Below the pieces are notes generated by a model, which saw only the letters and a list, made by a program, of their open reading frames with translations, made no database searches and was not told the DNA's origin. A stretch of 64,000 nucleotides of DNA, taken from Myxococcus stipitatus (GTDB lineage: Bacteria > Myxococcota > Myxococcia > Myxococcales > Myxococcaceae). The position numbers and the translations under genes are program-made. The stretch lies in NCBI RefSeq assembly GCF_021412625.1, contig NZ_JAKCFI010000002.1, positions 620,001 to 684,000 on the forward strand, written 5' to 3'. Below, piece after piece: positions 9,426-18,630 of this stretch (positions are counted from its first letter, which is position 1; each line of letters begins with the position of its first letter).

Positions 9426-9704
9426 ATGCCCGCCGCGGTCCGAGTCGGAGACACCACCACCCACGGAGGCACCATCACCGGCCCTGGCGTGAGCAGCGTC
9501 CTCATCAAGGGCCTGCCGGCCGCGGTGGCGGGCGACCTGCACGTCTGCTCGCTGCCTCCCAACGGGCACCAGCCCACCACCAGCCCGTTCCCGTCGGGCA
9601 GCGCCACGGTCCTCATCTCCGGCCGGCCCGCGCTGCGCGTCACCGACACGTGTGCTTGCGGCGCCATGGCGGCGGCGGGCGAGCCCACGGTCGTCATCGG
9701 CTGA
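9426..9704 (+). CDS. PAAR tip protein (Pvc10-like)
   Basis: The 92-residue PAAR-repeat protein has MPAAVRVGDTTTHGGTIT, STVLI-type turns (SATVLISGRPALRVTD) and a terminal TVVIG. PAAR proteins form a metal-stabilised cone on the VgrG spike. Candidate ligands visible are His in THGG, His/Cys in DLHVCSLP and Cys in DTCACG. No fused toxin is present. An SD-like GGAGAGGAG precedes the start. Confidence 0.93.
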   Translation: MPAAVRVGDTTTHGGTITGPGVSSVLIKGLPAAVAGDLHVCSLPPNGHQPTTSPFPSGSATVLISGRPALRVTDTCACGAMAAAGEPTVVIG

Positions 9705-9718
9705 AGGAGCGATACACC

Positions 9719-10174
9719 ATGGCCTCGGACCTTCCCCTCGGCACCCAGACCTCCTTCCTCGGCACCGGTTGGAGCTTCCCGCCGGAGTTCGACAGCGCGA
9801 CCGGCGAGGCGCGCATGCTCTCCGACGAGGACGACATCCAATCCAGCCTGCGCATCCTGTTCGGCACCGCGGAGGGCGAGCGCTTCCTCGTCCCGAAGTA
9901 CGGGCTGGACATGCACGAGCTGCTCTTCGAGCCGATGAGCACCACGATGCGCACCTTCCTCGTGGACCGGGTGCGCCTGGCCATCCTCATCCACGAGCCC
10001 CGCATCCACCTCGTCTCCCTGGACGTGACGAGCCCCGATCCGCACGAGGGCACGTTGAAGGTCTCCCTCGAGTACGAGGTGAGGGCGACCAACTCCCGCT
10101 TCAACCTCGTCTTCCCCTTCTACCGGACCGACAGCAACGAGGTGCGGGGCGCCGCCGGCGCTTCCGTCCGCTGA
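9719..10174 (+). CDS. gp25-like baseplate wedge protein (Pvc9-like)
   Basis: The 151-residue protein carries the GPW/gp25 domain: GTGWSFPPEFD, SDEDDIQSSLRILFGTAEGERFLVPKYG is the conserved core, and RVRLAILIHEPRI follows. In tails and secretion systems this protein links the inner baseplate to the first sheath ring. A clear AAGGAG site lies 9 nt before the ATG. Confidence 0.93.
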   Translation: MASDLPLGTQTSFLGTGWSFPPEFDSATGEARMLSDEDDIQSSLRILFGTAEGERFLVPKYGLDMHELLFEPMSTTMRTFLVDRVRLAILIHEPRIHLVSLDVTSPDPHEGTLKVSLEYEVRATNSRFNLVFPFYRTDSNEVRGAAGASVR

Positions 10175-10195
10175 CGTCCGCTCGCACGAACCGCC

Positions 10196-13100
10196 ATGTC
10201 AGACCAGGACATCATCCAGAACATGATCTCCGAGCTGGGGCAGAGCCAGGACGAGCGCCTGCCCCCGGAACTGGGCGCCCACCACGCGGACGTGGATGAG
10301 CGGACGCCCGAGGACCTGATGATGTTCGCCAAGCGGTTCGCCCGGTTCGTCCGGTTCTACCGGGGCGACACCACCGCGGCGTCGGGGGACTGGGCTTCCT
10401 TCTTCCCCTATGACGAGGACTCGGCGGGAAGGCTGCTGACGTCGGCGAGCGGCGACGCCCCCGCGCACCTGGCCCTGTGGGCCTCGTTCCTGAAGCTCCA
10501 CGAGGAGCCGCGCAAGGCCCTCAATGGCCTCACCGGGAAGCACCTGGAGTTCTTCTTCCAGCGGGTGCTGCGCTTCGAGAAGCAGGCCGCGGTCCCGGAC
10601 CGGGCGCATGTGCTGGTGGAGCTGAAGAAGAACGTGGCGCCGGTGCGCGTCGGTCCGGAGCACCGCCTCTCCGCCGGGAAGGACGCGTCGGGCGTGGAGC
10701 TCGTCTATGCCCCCGTCCGGGACACGGTGGTGGGGCCGTCGAAGGTCGCCTCCCTGTGCTCGGTGTTCGTCGACCCCGCGGGGCAGGGCACCGTCCGCTT
10801 CGCGCCCATCGCCAACTCCCTGGATGGACTGGGGGCCCCGTTGTCGGCGCTGGAGCCGAAGTGGCCCGCCTTCGGCAGCCCCGCGTTGCCGCCGGCGGAG
10901 CCCGGCTTCGCCCTGGCCTCGCCCGTCCTCCGGATGGCGGAGGGCCGTCGCGGGGTGACGCTGGCCCTGCGGTTGGGGGCGCTGGTGGGTGGCCGGCTGA
11001 GCGCCGAGTCCGCCGCCGCCGGTCTCCAGGCCTACGTCACGGGCGAGAAGAGCTGGGTGGGGCCGCTGCCGCTGGCCGCGAGCCTCTCCGGGGACACGCT
11101 CCAGCTCGACTTCGAGGTGCCCGCTCGCGAGCAGGCGGTGGTCGACTACGACGCCGCGGTCCACGGCTATGCCTATGCGGCCTCGGCGCCCATCGTCCAG
11201 GTCCTGCTCAAGGCCGGCAACACGGCGCTCGGCTACGAGGACGTGAAGGACCTGGAGGTGCGGGAGGCCCGCGTCTCGGTGGACGTGTCGGGCGTCACCT
11301 CGCTGCGATTGGAGAGCGATGCCGGCCGGTTGGATCCGAAGAAGGCCTTCCTGCCCTTCGGCTCGCAGCCCGCGGTGGGCTCGCGCTTCATGGTGGGCTA
11401 CCCCGAGGCGCTGTCGAAGAAGCTCTCGGAGGTGAAGCTGGAGCTCCAGTGGCAGGGGCTGCCCGGCAACCTCGCCACGCACTACGCCCACTACGGCGTG
11501 TCCGGTCTCGACGACGGCTCCTTCACCGCGGCCGTCTCGTTCCAGGACGCGGGGACCTGGACGCAGCGGGGGCAGGGGTACGCGCTGTTCACGCCGCTGA
11601 ACGCCACGGGGGCGCGGGAGCTGACCTTCGCGCCGGGGAGCACGTCCGGCTCACTGCCCCTGTGGAGCGGCTACAAGGTCTACGCGCTCCAGGCCGCCGG
11701 CAACCCATGGGCCCGGCGGGCCGCCCTGGCGTACGTGGCCAGGAGCCCGGTGTTCCGCTCCTTCCTCACCCGCGTGCCGGACGCGCGCCCCGGCTTCGTC
11801 ACGCTCACCCTGGAGCGGGACTTCATGCACGCCCTCCACCGGACGAAGTCCATCGAGTACGCGCTGAAGTACAGCACGCAGGGCGGCGGCGACCCCATCG
11901 TCTTGAAGGAGCCCTATACCCCCGCGGTCCAGGGCATCTCCCTTTCCTACAAGGCGCACTCGGACACGGTGTCCATCCAGTCGAGGGAGCTGGAGGACTT
12001 CTCCAACCCGGACGTCCACTTCTTCCTCGTCGGCGCCTTCGGGCAGATGCGGGAGCACGGCTACCAGCGTCAGCAGTTCGCCTTCGTCCCGGACAAGACG
12101 GTGCCCCTGTTCCCGCGCTACCCCGACGAGGGGGAGCTGCTCGTGGGCTTGAGCGGGCTGCGGGCCAACGACAGCGTGAGCGTGCTGTTCCAGGTTGCAG
12201 AGGGCAGCGCCGACCCGGAGCTGGCGCGACAGCCGTTGCGCTGGTCCGTGCTCTGCGACAACTACTGGAAGCCGCTGGGACGGGGCGAGGTGGTGCTCGA
12301 TACCACCCACCACCTGCTGACCAGCGGCACCGTCTCCTTCGTGATTCCCCGCGAGGCGACGGTGCAGAACACCCTCCTGCCGGGCGGGCTCATCTGGCTC
12401 AAGGCCTCCGTGACGCGGGACACCGGCGCCGTCTCGCAGCTGGTCCGCGTGGCCACCAACGCCGTGGAGGTGCGGCTGCTGGAGGAGGGCGCGCACCCCG
12501 CGCACCTGACGGCTCCGCTCGCCGAGGGCCGCATCGGCAAGCTCAAGACGCCCATCGCCGCCATCAAGGCCCTCAGCCAGCCGTATGTGTCGTTCGGGGG
12601 ACGGCCCGAGGAGTCCGACGCGGCGCTCCACACCCGCGCCGCCGAACGGCTGCGTCACCGCGGGCGGTGTGTCACCCCCTGGGATTACGAGCGCCTGGTG
12701 CTGGCCCACTTCCCTGAGGTGCACCACGCCAAGTGCATCCCCCACGCGAAGGCGGGCTCATGGCTGGCGCCGGGCCACGCGCTGCTGGTCGTCATCCCGG
12801 ACCTGCGCAACCGGAACGCCAGGGACCCGCTGGAGCCCAAGGTGGACGCGGACACGCTCGGCCGCATCGACGCGTTCCTCCGGGCGCACACCGGCATGCA
12901 GGTCCAGGCGCGAGCGAAGAATCCGCGCTACCAGCGTATCCAACTCGACTTCAAGGTGAGGTTCCATCCGGGCTTCGAGTTCAACTTCTACAGCAAGCAA
13001 TTGGAGCAGGAGCTCATCCAATTCCTGTCGCCGTGGGCGTTCTCGGCGGACCGCCGCCTCACCTTCGGCGGTCATGTCTACAAGTCCGTGCTGCTCGATT

Positions 13101-13264
13101 TCGTCGAGGAGCGCGAGTACGTCGACTTCGTCACCGACTTCAGGATGTACAGCGACGCGGGCGGGGCCCACGGCCCCCAGGATGTCCAGGAGGCGCGTCC
13201 GCGGACGCCGGATGCGCTGCTGGTCTCCGCCCCCAGTCACCTCGTCAAGGAAGCGGAGGCGTGA
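10196..13264 (+). CDS. Baseplate J-like wedge protein (Pvc11-like)
   Basis: The 1022-residue protein follows the gp25 gene, as in other eCIS loci. Its C-terminal third has baseplate-J features: SFGGRPEESDAALHTRAAERLRHRG, then a VTPWDYERLVLAHFPEV segment and KCIPHAK. These mark the T4 gp6-like wedge fold. The N-terminal 600 residues are less conserved and likely build peripheral baseplate domains. It would form, with the following protein, the wedge heterodimer of the baseplate. Confidence 0.88.
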   Translation: MSDQDIIQNMISELGQSQDERLPPELGAHHADVDERTPEDLMMFAKRFARFVRFYRGDTTAASGDWASFFPYDEDSAGRLLTSASGDAPAHLALWASFLKLHEEPRKALNGLTGKHLEFFFQRVLRFEKQAAVPDRAHVLVELKKNVAPVRVGPEHRLSAGKDASGVELVYAPVRDTVVGPSKVASLCSVFVDPAGQGTVRFAPIANSLDGLGAPLSALEPKWPAFGSPALPPAEPGFALASPVLRMAEGRRGVTLALRLGALVGGRLSAESAAAGLQAYVTGEKSWVGPLPLAASLSGDTLQLDFEVPAREQAVVDYDAAVHGYAYAASAPIVQVLLKAGNTALGYEDVKDLEVREARVSVDVSGVTSLRLESDAGRLDPKKAFLPFGSQPAVGSRFMVGYPEALSKKLSEVKLELQWQGLPGNLATHYAHYGVSGLDDGSFTAAVSFQDAGTWTQRGQGYALFTPLNATGARELTFAPGSTSGSLPLWSGYKVYALQAAGNPWARRAALAYVARSPVFRSFLTRVPDARPGFVTLTLERDFMHALHRTKSIEYALKYSTQGGGDPIVLKEPYTPAVQGISLSYKAHSDTVSIQSRELEDFSNPDVHFFLVGAFGQMREHGYQRQQFAFVPDKTVPLFPRYPDEGELLVGLSGLRANDSVSVLFQVAEGSADPELARQPLRWSVLCDNYWKPLGRGEVVLDTTHHLLTSGTVSFVIPREATVQNTLLPGGLIWLKASVTRDTGAVSQLVRVATNAVEVRLLEEGAHPAHLTAPLAEGRIGKLKTPIAAIKALSQPYVSFGGRPEESDAALHTRAAERLRHRGRCVTPWDYERLVLAHFPEVHHAKCIPHAKAGSWLAPGHALLVVIPDLRNRNARDPLEPKVDADTLGRIDAFLRAHTGMQVQARAKNPRYQRIQLDFKVRFHPGFEFNFYSKQLEQELIQFLSPWAFSADRRLTFGGHVYKSVLLDFVEEREYVDFVTDFRMYSDAGGAHGPQDVQEARPRTPDALLVSAPSHLVKEAEA

Positions 13265-13274
13265 AGGTCTGGCC

Positions 13275-15851
13275 ATGCTCTCACTGACCATTTCCCGGGA
13301 AGAGACCCCCGAAGCGAGGCTCGACCAGCAGCAGCTCTTCGCGCTGGGACTGGAGCACGTCCGCCAGCTCGCCCGCCGCGTCTGGACGGACCACAACACC
13401 CACGACCCGGGCATCACCACGCTCGAGCTGCTGTGCTACGCGCTGACGGACCTGTCCTACCGGGCGTCGTTCCCCCTGGAGGACCTGCTCGCCACCGAGC
13501 ACGACAACGCGGCGAACATGCGGGCGCAGTTCTTCACCGCGCGGCAGGTGCTGCCGATGCGGCCGGTGACGCAGCGGGACTACCGGAAGCTGCTCATCGA
13601 CCTGCCTGGGGTGCGGAACGCGTGGCTGATGCCGGAGTCCGTGCGGTACTACGTCGCTCCGAGCGCGGGCCGGTTGTTCTGGGACCCGCCCGCGTTGCCG
13701 GGCGTCCGCGAGGTCCACGTGCGGGGCGTCCACCGCGTCCTCATCGACTTCATGGAGGGCGTCACCCGCGAACAGCAGCCCGCCATCCTCCAGGCCGTCC
13801 ATGCGCGCCTCGAGGCCAACCGCAACCTGGGTGAGCGCTTCAGCGGCGTCGACGTCGTGGAGCCCGAGGCGTTCATCCTCTGTGGGGAGCTGGAGCTGGA
13901 CCCCGCCGCGGACGCGGCGCGGGTGAAGGCGGAGGTGCTCTTCCAGGTGCAGCAGTACCTGTCCCCGCCGGTTCCCAGCTACAGCCTGAGCGAGATGCTC
14001 GAGCGGCGCCGCGCCGACGGCGGCCGGTACACGGTGCAGGACCTCTTCGAGGGCCCCGCGCTGGACTGTGGGTTCATCGACGACGAGGAGCTGGAGCGGG
14101 CCGAGCTGCGCACGGAGCTGCGGCTGTCGGACGTCATCAGCATCATCATGGACGTCGAGGGCGTGCGCGCGGTCCGTGACGTCCTCGTCAACCCGAGCGG
14201 CGCGACCAGGCCCCTGGCCGACAAGTGGCGGGTGCCCGTCTCCCCGGGCAGGCGGGCCACGCTGGACCGGGAGCGCACGCGGCTGGTGTTCTACAAGCGC
14301 GACATGCCGATGGTGCCGGTGGCCGCGCGGGTGGACGCCCTCTACGCGGAGCGGGCCGAGCGGGCGCGGGCGAAGCTGGAGACGGCCCGGGCCTACGACG
14401 TGCCGATTCCCCTCGGCACCCCCCGGCGGACCGCGCGCTACCACTCCTTCCAGAACCACTTCCCGGCGTTGTACGGGCTGGGGCCCCAGGGCCTGCCGAG
14501 CGGCGCCTCCGACGCGCGCCGGGCGCAGGCCTGGCAGCTGAAGGGCTACCTGCTGTTCTTCGACCAGGTCATGGCCAACTACTGCGCCCAGCTCTCCCGG
14601 GTGCGGGACCTGTTCTCCACGGACCCGGCCCTGCACCGGACGTACTTCTATCAGGCGGTCACCTCGTTCCAGGACTTCGCTCGCATCTACGGCACCGGCG
14701 ACGTGGTGGGCGCCCTGGAGGACCAGGTCGAGGACGCGTCCGTGCTGGCCGACCGGCGCAACCGGTTCCTGGAGCACCTGCTGGCGCGCTTCGCCGAGCG
14801 CTTCCACGAGTACGCGTCCATCATGTACTCGCGCTTCGGGGCGAGCCCGCGCAACCTGGTGCGGGCCCAGTGCGCGGTCCTGCGCAACCAGCCCGCCCTG
14901 GGCGCGGAGCGGGGGCTCGCCTACGACGCCTCGCTCCAGTCGGCCGCGGACCTGTGGGATTCGGAGAACATCTCCGGCCTGGAGCGGAGGGTGGCCCACC
15001 TGCTGGGCCTCACGAACCCGCGCCGGCGCGACCTCGGCGTGGCCCCCGACGACGCGTTCCTGCGGTTCAGCACCGGCCCGGGCGGAGAGGTCCACTTCCA
15101 GGTGGTCCACCGCGACACGGGAGAGGTCCTCCTCGCGAGCGTCGACCCCTTCGCCACGGAGGCGCTCGCGCGCGAGGCGCTGACGCGCGCCCTGCGGTTC
15201 GCCCAGCTCCCCTCGGGCTACCAGCGCGTGCGCCTGGACGAGGAGCGCTGGGGCTTCGACATCGTCGACGACACGGGCGCGGTGCTGGCGCGCCGCGACG
15301 CGTCCCTCGCGAGCGAGGAGGCGCTGGAGACCGCCATCGACGAACTGATGGTGTACCTGGGGACGCACTACGCCGAGGAGGGGATGTACCTCGTCGAGAA
15401 CATCCTCCTGCTGGCGGAGGAGGAGACGGACCCCTTCCTGCCCATCTGCGTGGACCCGAACTGCACGGACTGCGCGGACGACGACCCGTACTCCTACCGC
15501 GTGCAGTTCATCCTCCCCGTGGACGCGGGGCGCTTCCGCGACATGGACTTCCGGCGCTTCGCGGAGGAGGTCATCCGGCAGGAGACGCCCGCGCACCTGC
15601 TGCCGAAGATCTGCTGGGTCGGCGGCGAGGACATGGCGCGGGTGCGGAAGGCCTATGCGCCCTGGCTGGCGCTCAGGGCCGGGGTCTCCACCGAGGGGCG
15701 CACGGAGAAGCTCCAGGCGCTCGTCGACGCGCTGTACCACGTGAAGAACGTCTACCCCGTGGGGCGGCTGACGGCGTGTGACGGCGCAGAGGCGCGCCCC
15801 AGGTTCATCATCGGGCGTGGCGCGCTCGGCAGCGGCAACACCGGGGATTGA
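13275..15851 (+). CDS. Second baseplate wedge protein (Pvc12-like)
   Basis: The 858-residue protein starts MLSLTISREETPEARLDQQQ and soon has VWTDHNTHDPGITTLELLCY, the conserved opening of Pvc12/gp7-type wedge proteins. It starts 10 nt after the previous stop, with ATG 13275 preceded by GAAGG. Near residues 725-740 it has a cysteine-rich patch (CVDPNCTDCADD), which could bind a metal or form a disulphide; this is unusual for a cytoplasmically assembled baseplate protein. Confidence 0.85.
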   Translation: MLSLTISREETPEARLDQQQLFALGLEHVRQLARRVWTDHNTHDPGITTLELLCYALTDLSYRASFPLEDLLATEHDNAANMRAQFFTARQVLPMRPVTQRDYRKLLIDLPGVRNAWLMPESVRYYVAPSAGRLFWDPPALPGVREVHVRGVHRVLIDFMEGVTREQQPAILQAVHARLEANRNLGERFSGVDVVEPEAFILCGELELDPAADAARVKAEVLFQVQQYLSPPVPSYSLSEMLERRRADGGRYTVQDLFEGPALDCGFIDDEELERAELRTELRLSDVISIIMDVEGVRAVRDVLVNPSGATRPLADKWRVPVSPGRRATLDRERTRLVFYKRDMPMVPVAARVDALYAERAERARAKLETARAYDVPIPLGTPRRTARYHSFQNHFPALYGLGPQGLPSGASDARRAQAWQLKGYLLFFDQVMANYCAQLSRVRDLFSTDPALHRTYFYQAVTSFQDFARIYGTGDVVGALEDQVEDASVLADRRNRFLEHLLARFAERFHEYASIMYSRFGASPRNLVRAQCAVLRNQPALGAERGLAYDASLQSAADLWDSENISGLERRVAHLLGLTNPRRRDLGVAPDDAFLRFSTGPGGEVHFQVVHRDTGEVLLASVDPFATEALAREALTRALRFAQLPSGYQRVRLDEERWGFDIVDDTGAVLARRDASLASEEALETAIDELMVYLGTHYAEEGMYLVENILLLAEEETDPFLPICVDPNCTDCADDDPYSYRVQFILPVDAGRFRDMDFRRFAEEVIRQETPAHLLPKICWVGGEDMARVRKAYAPWLALRAGVSTEGRTEKLQALVDALYHVKNVYPVGRLTACDGAEARPRFIIGRGALGSGNTGD

Positions 15852-15884
15852 GCGGACCGAGAAGGCTCGTCGGGAGCAAGGGAT

Positions 15885-18626
15885 ATGGCGCAAGCACTCA
15901 TCAACCTGAGCAGCATTTCCACCGGCTACACCGTCTTCGAGAAGGACCAGGTCCTGACGGAGGGCCAGCTCAACAGTGTCTCCACCTACCTGGACGACCA
16001 GGAGCGGCTGGCGCGGGTGAGTCTTTCGGGCGTGGGCATCTCCCACGGCCTCCAGGTGTCACTCGCCTCCAACCGCGTGACGGTGACGCGGGGCGTGGGC
16101 GTGACGACCGACGGCGACCTGGCGCGGCTGGCCGCCGACGTCATGTTCGACCGGTTCAAGGAGTATGACGCGGCGGCGCCGGACTACGCGCCGTTCGGCA
16201 TCGGTCCGGACCGCATCCCGCTCTTCGAGCTGGTCCAGGCGAACGTCCAGGCGACGGGCGCTGTCTACTCCCTGGGCGAGCTCACGTCCCGGACGCAGCG
16301 GACGCTGGGAAACATGGTGGCCGTGCTGCTGATGGAGAGCTACGAGGCCGACGAGGACCTCTGCTCGGGCAGCGACTGCGACAACCTGGGCAAGACGGTG
16401 GTGAACACCCCCAAGGTCCTGCTCGTCGACAGGGCGAACGTCTCGCGCCTCAAGGAGGTGTTCACCACGCCGGACCGCGCGGCGCGCGCGCTGTCGGAGG
16501 TCGTCGTGGACCGGCCGGCCATCACCGCCGCCGCGTCGTCGAACGACCTGGCCGCCGTGTATCGCACCGCCTGCACCGCCATCAGCCAGAAGCTGTCGAA
16601 CGCGCTGTCCCGCCTGTGGGCGAACTGCGCGCCCTTCCTCTCGGACCTGTTCGTGGGGGACCCCACCTTCCTCTGGCTCTCCCGGCTGACGCTGCACCAG
16701 GGGACCTTCGCCTCGAGGAGCACGGGCATCCAGTACTACTACGACTTCCTCAAGGACGTGGCGGAGACGCACAACGCGTTCCGTGAGCTGCTGTTCGGGG
16801 AGACGACGGTGGGCTGCCCGGACGTGGGGGCCTTCCCCAAGCACCTGCTGCTCGGCGGCGTGACGGGCGGCACGCCGGAGGAGCGGACCGGGTACTACCC
16901 CGCGCCCGCGGCCAGCTCGACCTCGGAGCAGCTGCGCCACGCGCGCTTCCTGGCGTTGAAGCTCCACGCGCTCATCCAGACGTTCGTGATTCCCGCCGCC
17001 ATCACGTCATGGCCGGTGCGGGTCACCCCCAGCCTGTTCGAGGACCAGAGCCTGGAGGAGCGCGCCATCCCCTACTACTACGAAGTGAACGCCTCCGTGC
17101 CCATCCACCGCAGCTGGAGCTACGCGCGGAGCAAGCGGGGGGAGGAGGCCACCCACTACTCGTACAACGCCGCGAAGTACAACGCGCAGGGCGCGGCGGC
17201 GAACCCGCTCGCCTCTCAGCTGGGGCGCTTCCCCTTCTTCCGCATCGAAGGGCACCTGGGCGGCAACGTGGACACCGTGCTGGCGACGCTCCAGGCGGAG
17301 ATCCGCGCCCGGAACCTGCCCTTCATCGTGCGCTCGCTCCTGCTGGACACGGACAGGACGCGGCTGCCGCGCAAGCGCAAGCGCTACACCGACCTGCACC
17401 GCATCCACCACATGGTCCGGCAGGAGCTGTCGCACCAGATGGATGACGTCATCTCCTTCAGCACCACTTTCAAGAACCAGGTCATCTCGGCGGTGGACGC
17501 GGGCCGGGTGCGCGACGTGCCCGAGGACGGGCAGGGCACACCGACCCGGACGGTGAAGGAGACGGCCAACCAGAAGAACAGCGCGGTGACCGCCAAGGCG
17601 AGCGGCGCGAAGACGCAGCTGGCGAAGAAGTACGCGGACTACCAGGCGAACCGGGCAGTCCTGCGGACGGACCTGCGGGACGCGATGCAGGCGGCCGGAG
17701 AGTTCAAGTACGAGCTGGGCAACGCGGTGAAGACGGAGTTCGTCACGCCGTTCGATGCGTACATCGGCAACACCCACCACTGGTGGCTCGACTGGCTGGA
17801 CGAGGAGATCTCCCTCTGGGACGGCGCGGAGGACGACAAGCTCCTGTTCAACAAGTTCCTGGCCGACCACCCGGGCGCCGAGCACTTCGCCGGCGTGGTT
17901 CGCGGCGGGACGTTCGTCCTCGTCTACGACGCGACGAACACCGTGGTGGCCGACTTCATGCTGACCTACCACTGCCCCGAGCCCGTCGAGCAGGAGGTGG
18001 ACGAGAAGCCGCTGGTCCGGCCGGAAGTCAAACCCGCGTGGATCGTCGACAACGGCATCAAGGTCCTGGCGCCCGTCGAGAAGTACGTGCGGGAGCGGCT
18101 GGACATCTTCCGCGCCGACGTCGTCGAGGCGAAGGTCGAGGCGAAGGTGAAGGAGATGGTCAAGCCGACGGAGGACTACTTCCGCGGCATCAAGGAGTCC
18201 TTCGACGTCATCGTGACGAAGTCCGCCCTGACGGAGACGCCCTCGAAGATTCCCGGCAACTACCTGGACCTGAACCTGCGCGAACTGGAGATGACGAGCC
18301 AGCGCGTGGACTTCGTGCGCAACCAGTTGATCGAACCCGGCATCACCGAGGCGACGAAGACGCGGCTGCGAGCCGACCTCACCCAGGCGCAGCAGGAGCT
18401 GGCGGCGGCTATCTCGATGACGGCGCGGACCGTCGCCGCCTCCGGCAAGGACGTCGAGGTGGGCAGCGTCGAGTACAAGGCCCTGACCGAAGCGGGCCAG
18501 AAGATGATGAAGCTCGATTCGGCGCGCCTGACGACCGCGAAGAACGGACTGAAGAAGGTGAGCACCACCGACAAGCCCCAGCTGGCCTCGGTCCTCACCA
18601 ACATGCTGACCATGAAGGGCGTCTAG
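15885..18626 (+). CDS. Large eCIS-associated structural protein, possibly fibre or baseplate peripheral
   Basis: The 913-residue product starts with a motif I recognise from eCIS loci: YTVFEKDQVLTEGQLNSVS, a YLDDQERLARVSLSGVGI segment and VTRGVGVTTDGDL. The remainder is mostly helical and charged, with coiled-coil-like stretches around residues 530-610 and 810-905. Its place between the second wedge gene and the tape-measure gene corresponds to the Pvc13 fibre gene, yet it shows no adenovirus-knob or collagen-like fibre sequence. It could anchor fibres or decorate the baseplate; function is inferred only from position. Confidence 0.6.
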   Translation: MAQALINLSSISTGYTVFEKDQVLTEGQLNSVSTYLDDQERLARVSLSGVGISHGLQVSLASNRVTVTRGVGVTTDGDLARLAADVMFDRFKEYDAAAPDYAPFGIGPDRIPLFELVQANVQATGAVYSLGELTSRTQRTLGNMVAVLLMESYEADEDLCSGSDCDNLGKTVVNTPKVLLVDRANVSRLKEVFTTPDRAARALSEVVVDRPAITAAASSNDLAAVYRTACTAISQKLSNALSRLWANCAPFLSDLFVGDPTFLWLSRLTLHQGTFASRSTGIQYYYDFLKDVAETHNAFRELLFGETTVGCPDVGAFPKHLLLGGVTGGTPEERTGYYPAPAASSTSEQLRHARFLALKLHALIQTFVIPAAITSWPVRVTPSLFEDQSLEERAIPYYYEVNASVPIHRSWSYARSKRGEEATHYSYNAAKYNAQGAAANPLASQLGRFPFFRIEGHLGGNVDTVLATLQAEIRARNLPFIVRSLLLDTDRTRLPRKRKRYTDLHRIHHMVRQELSHQMDDVISFSTTFKNQVISAVDAGRVRDVPEDGQGTPTRTVKETANQKNSAVTAKASGAKTQLAKKYADYQANRAVLRTDLRDAMQAAGEFKYELGNAVKTEFVTPFDAYIGNTHHWWLDWLDEEISLWDGAEDDKLLFNKFLADHPGAEHFAGVVRGGTFVLVYDATNTVVADFMLTYHCPEPVEQEVDEKPLVRPEVKPAWIVDNGIKVLAPVEKYVRERLDIFRADVVEAKVEAKVKEMVKPTEDYFRGIKESFDVIVTKSALTETPSKIPGNYLDLNLRELEMTSQRVDFVRNQLIEPGITEATKTRLRADLTQAQQELAAAISMTARTVAASGKDVEVGSVEYKALTEAGQKMMKLDSARLTTAKNGLKKVSTTDKPQLASVLTNMLTMKGV

Positions 18627-18630
18627 TCCC

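Noticed and set aside
13281..16046. A 921-codon minus-strand frame over the second baseplate gene
   Set aside because: Antisense shadow of the baseplate gene; no recognisable motif.
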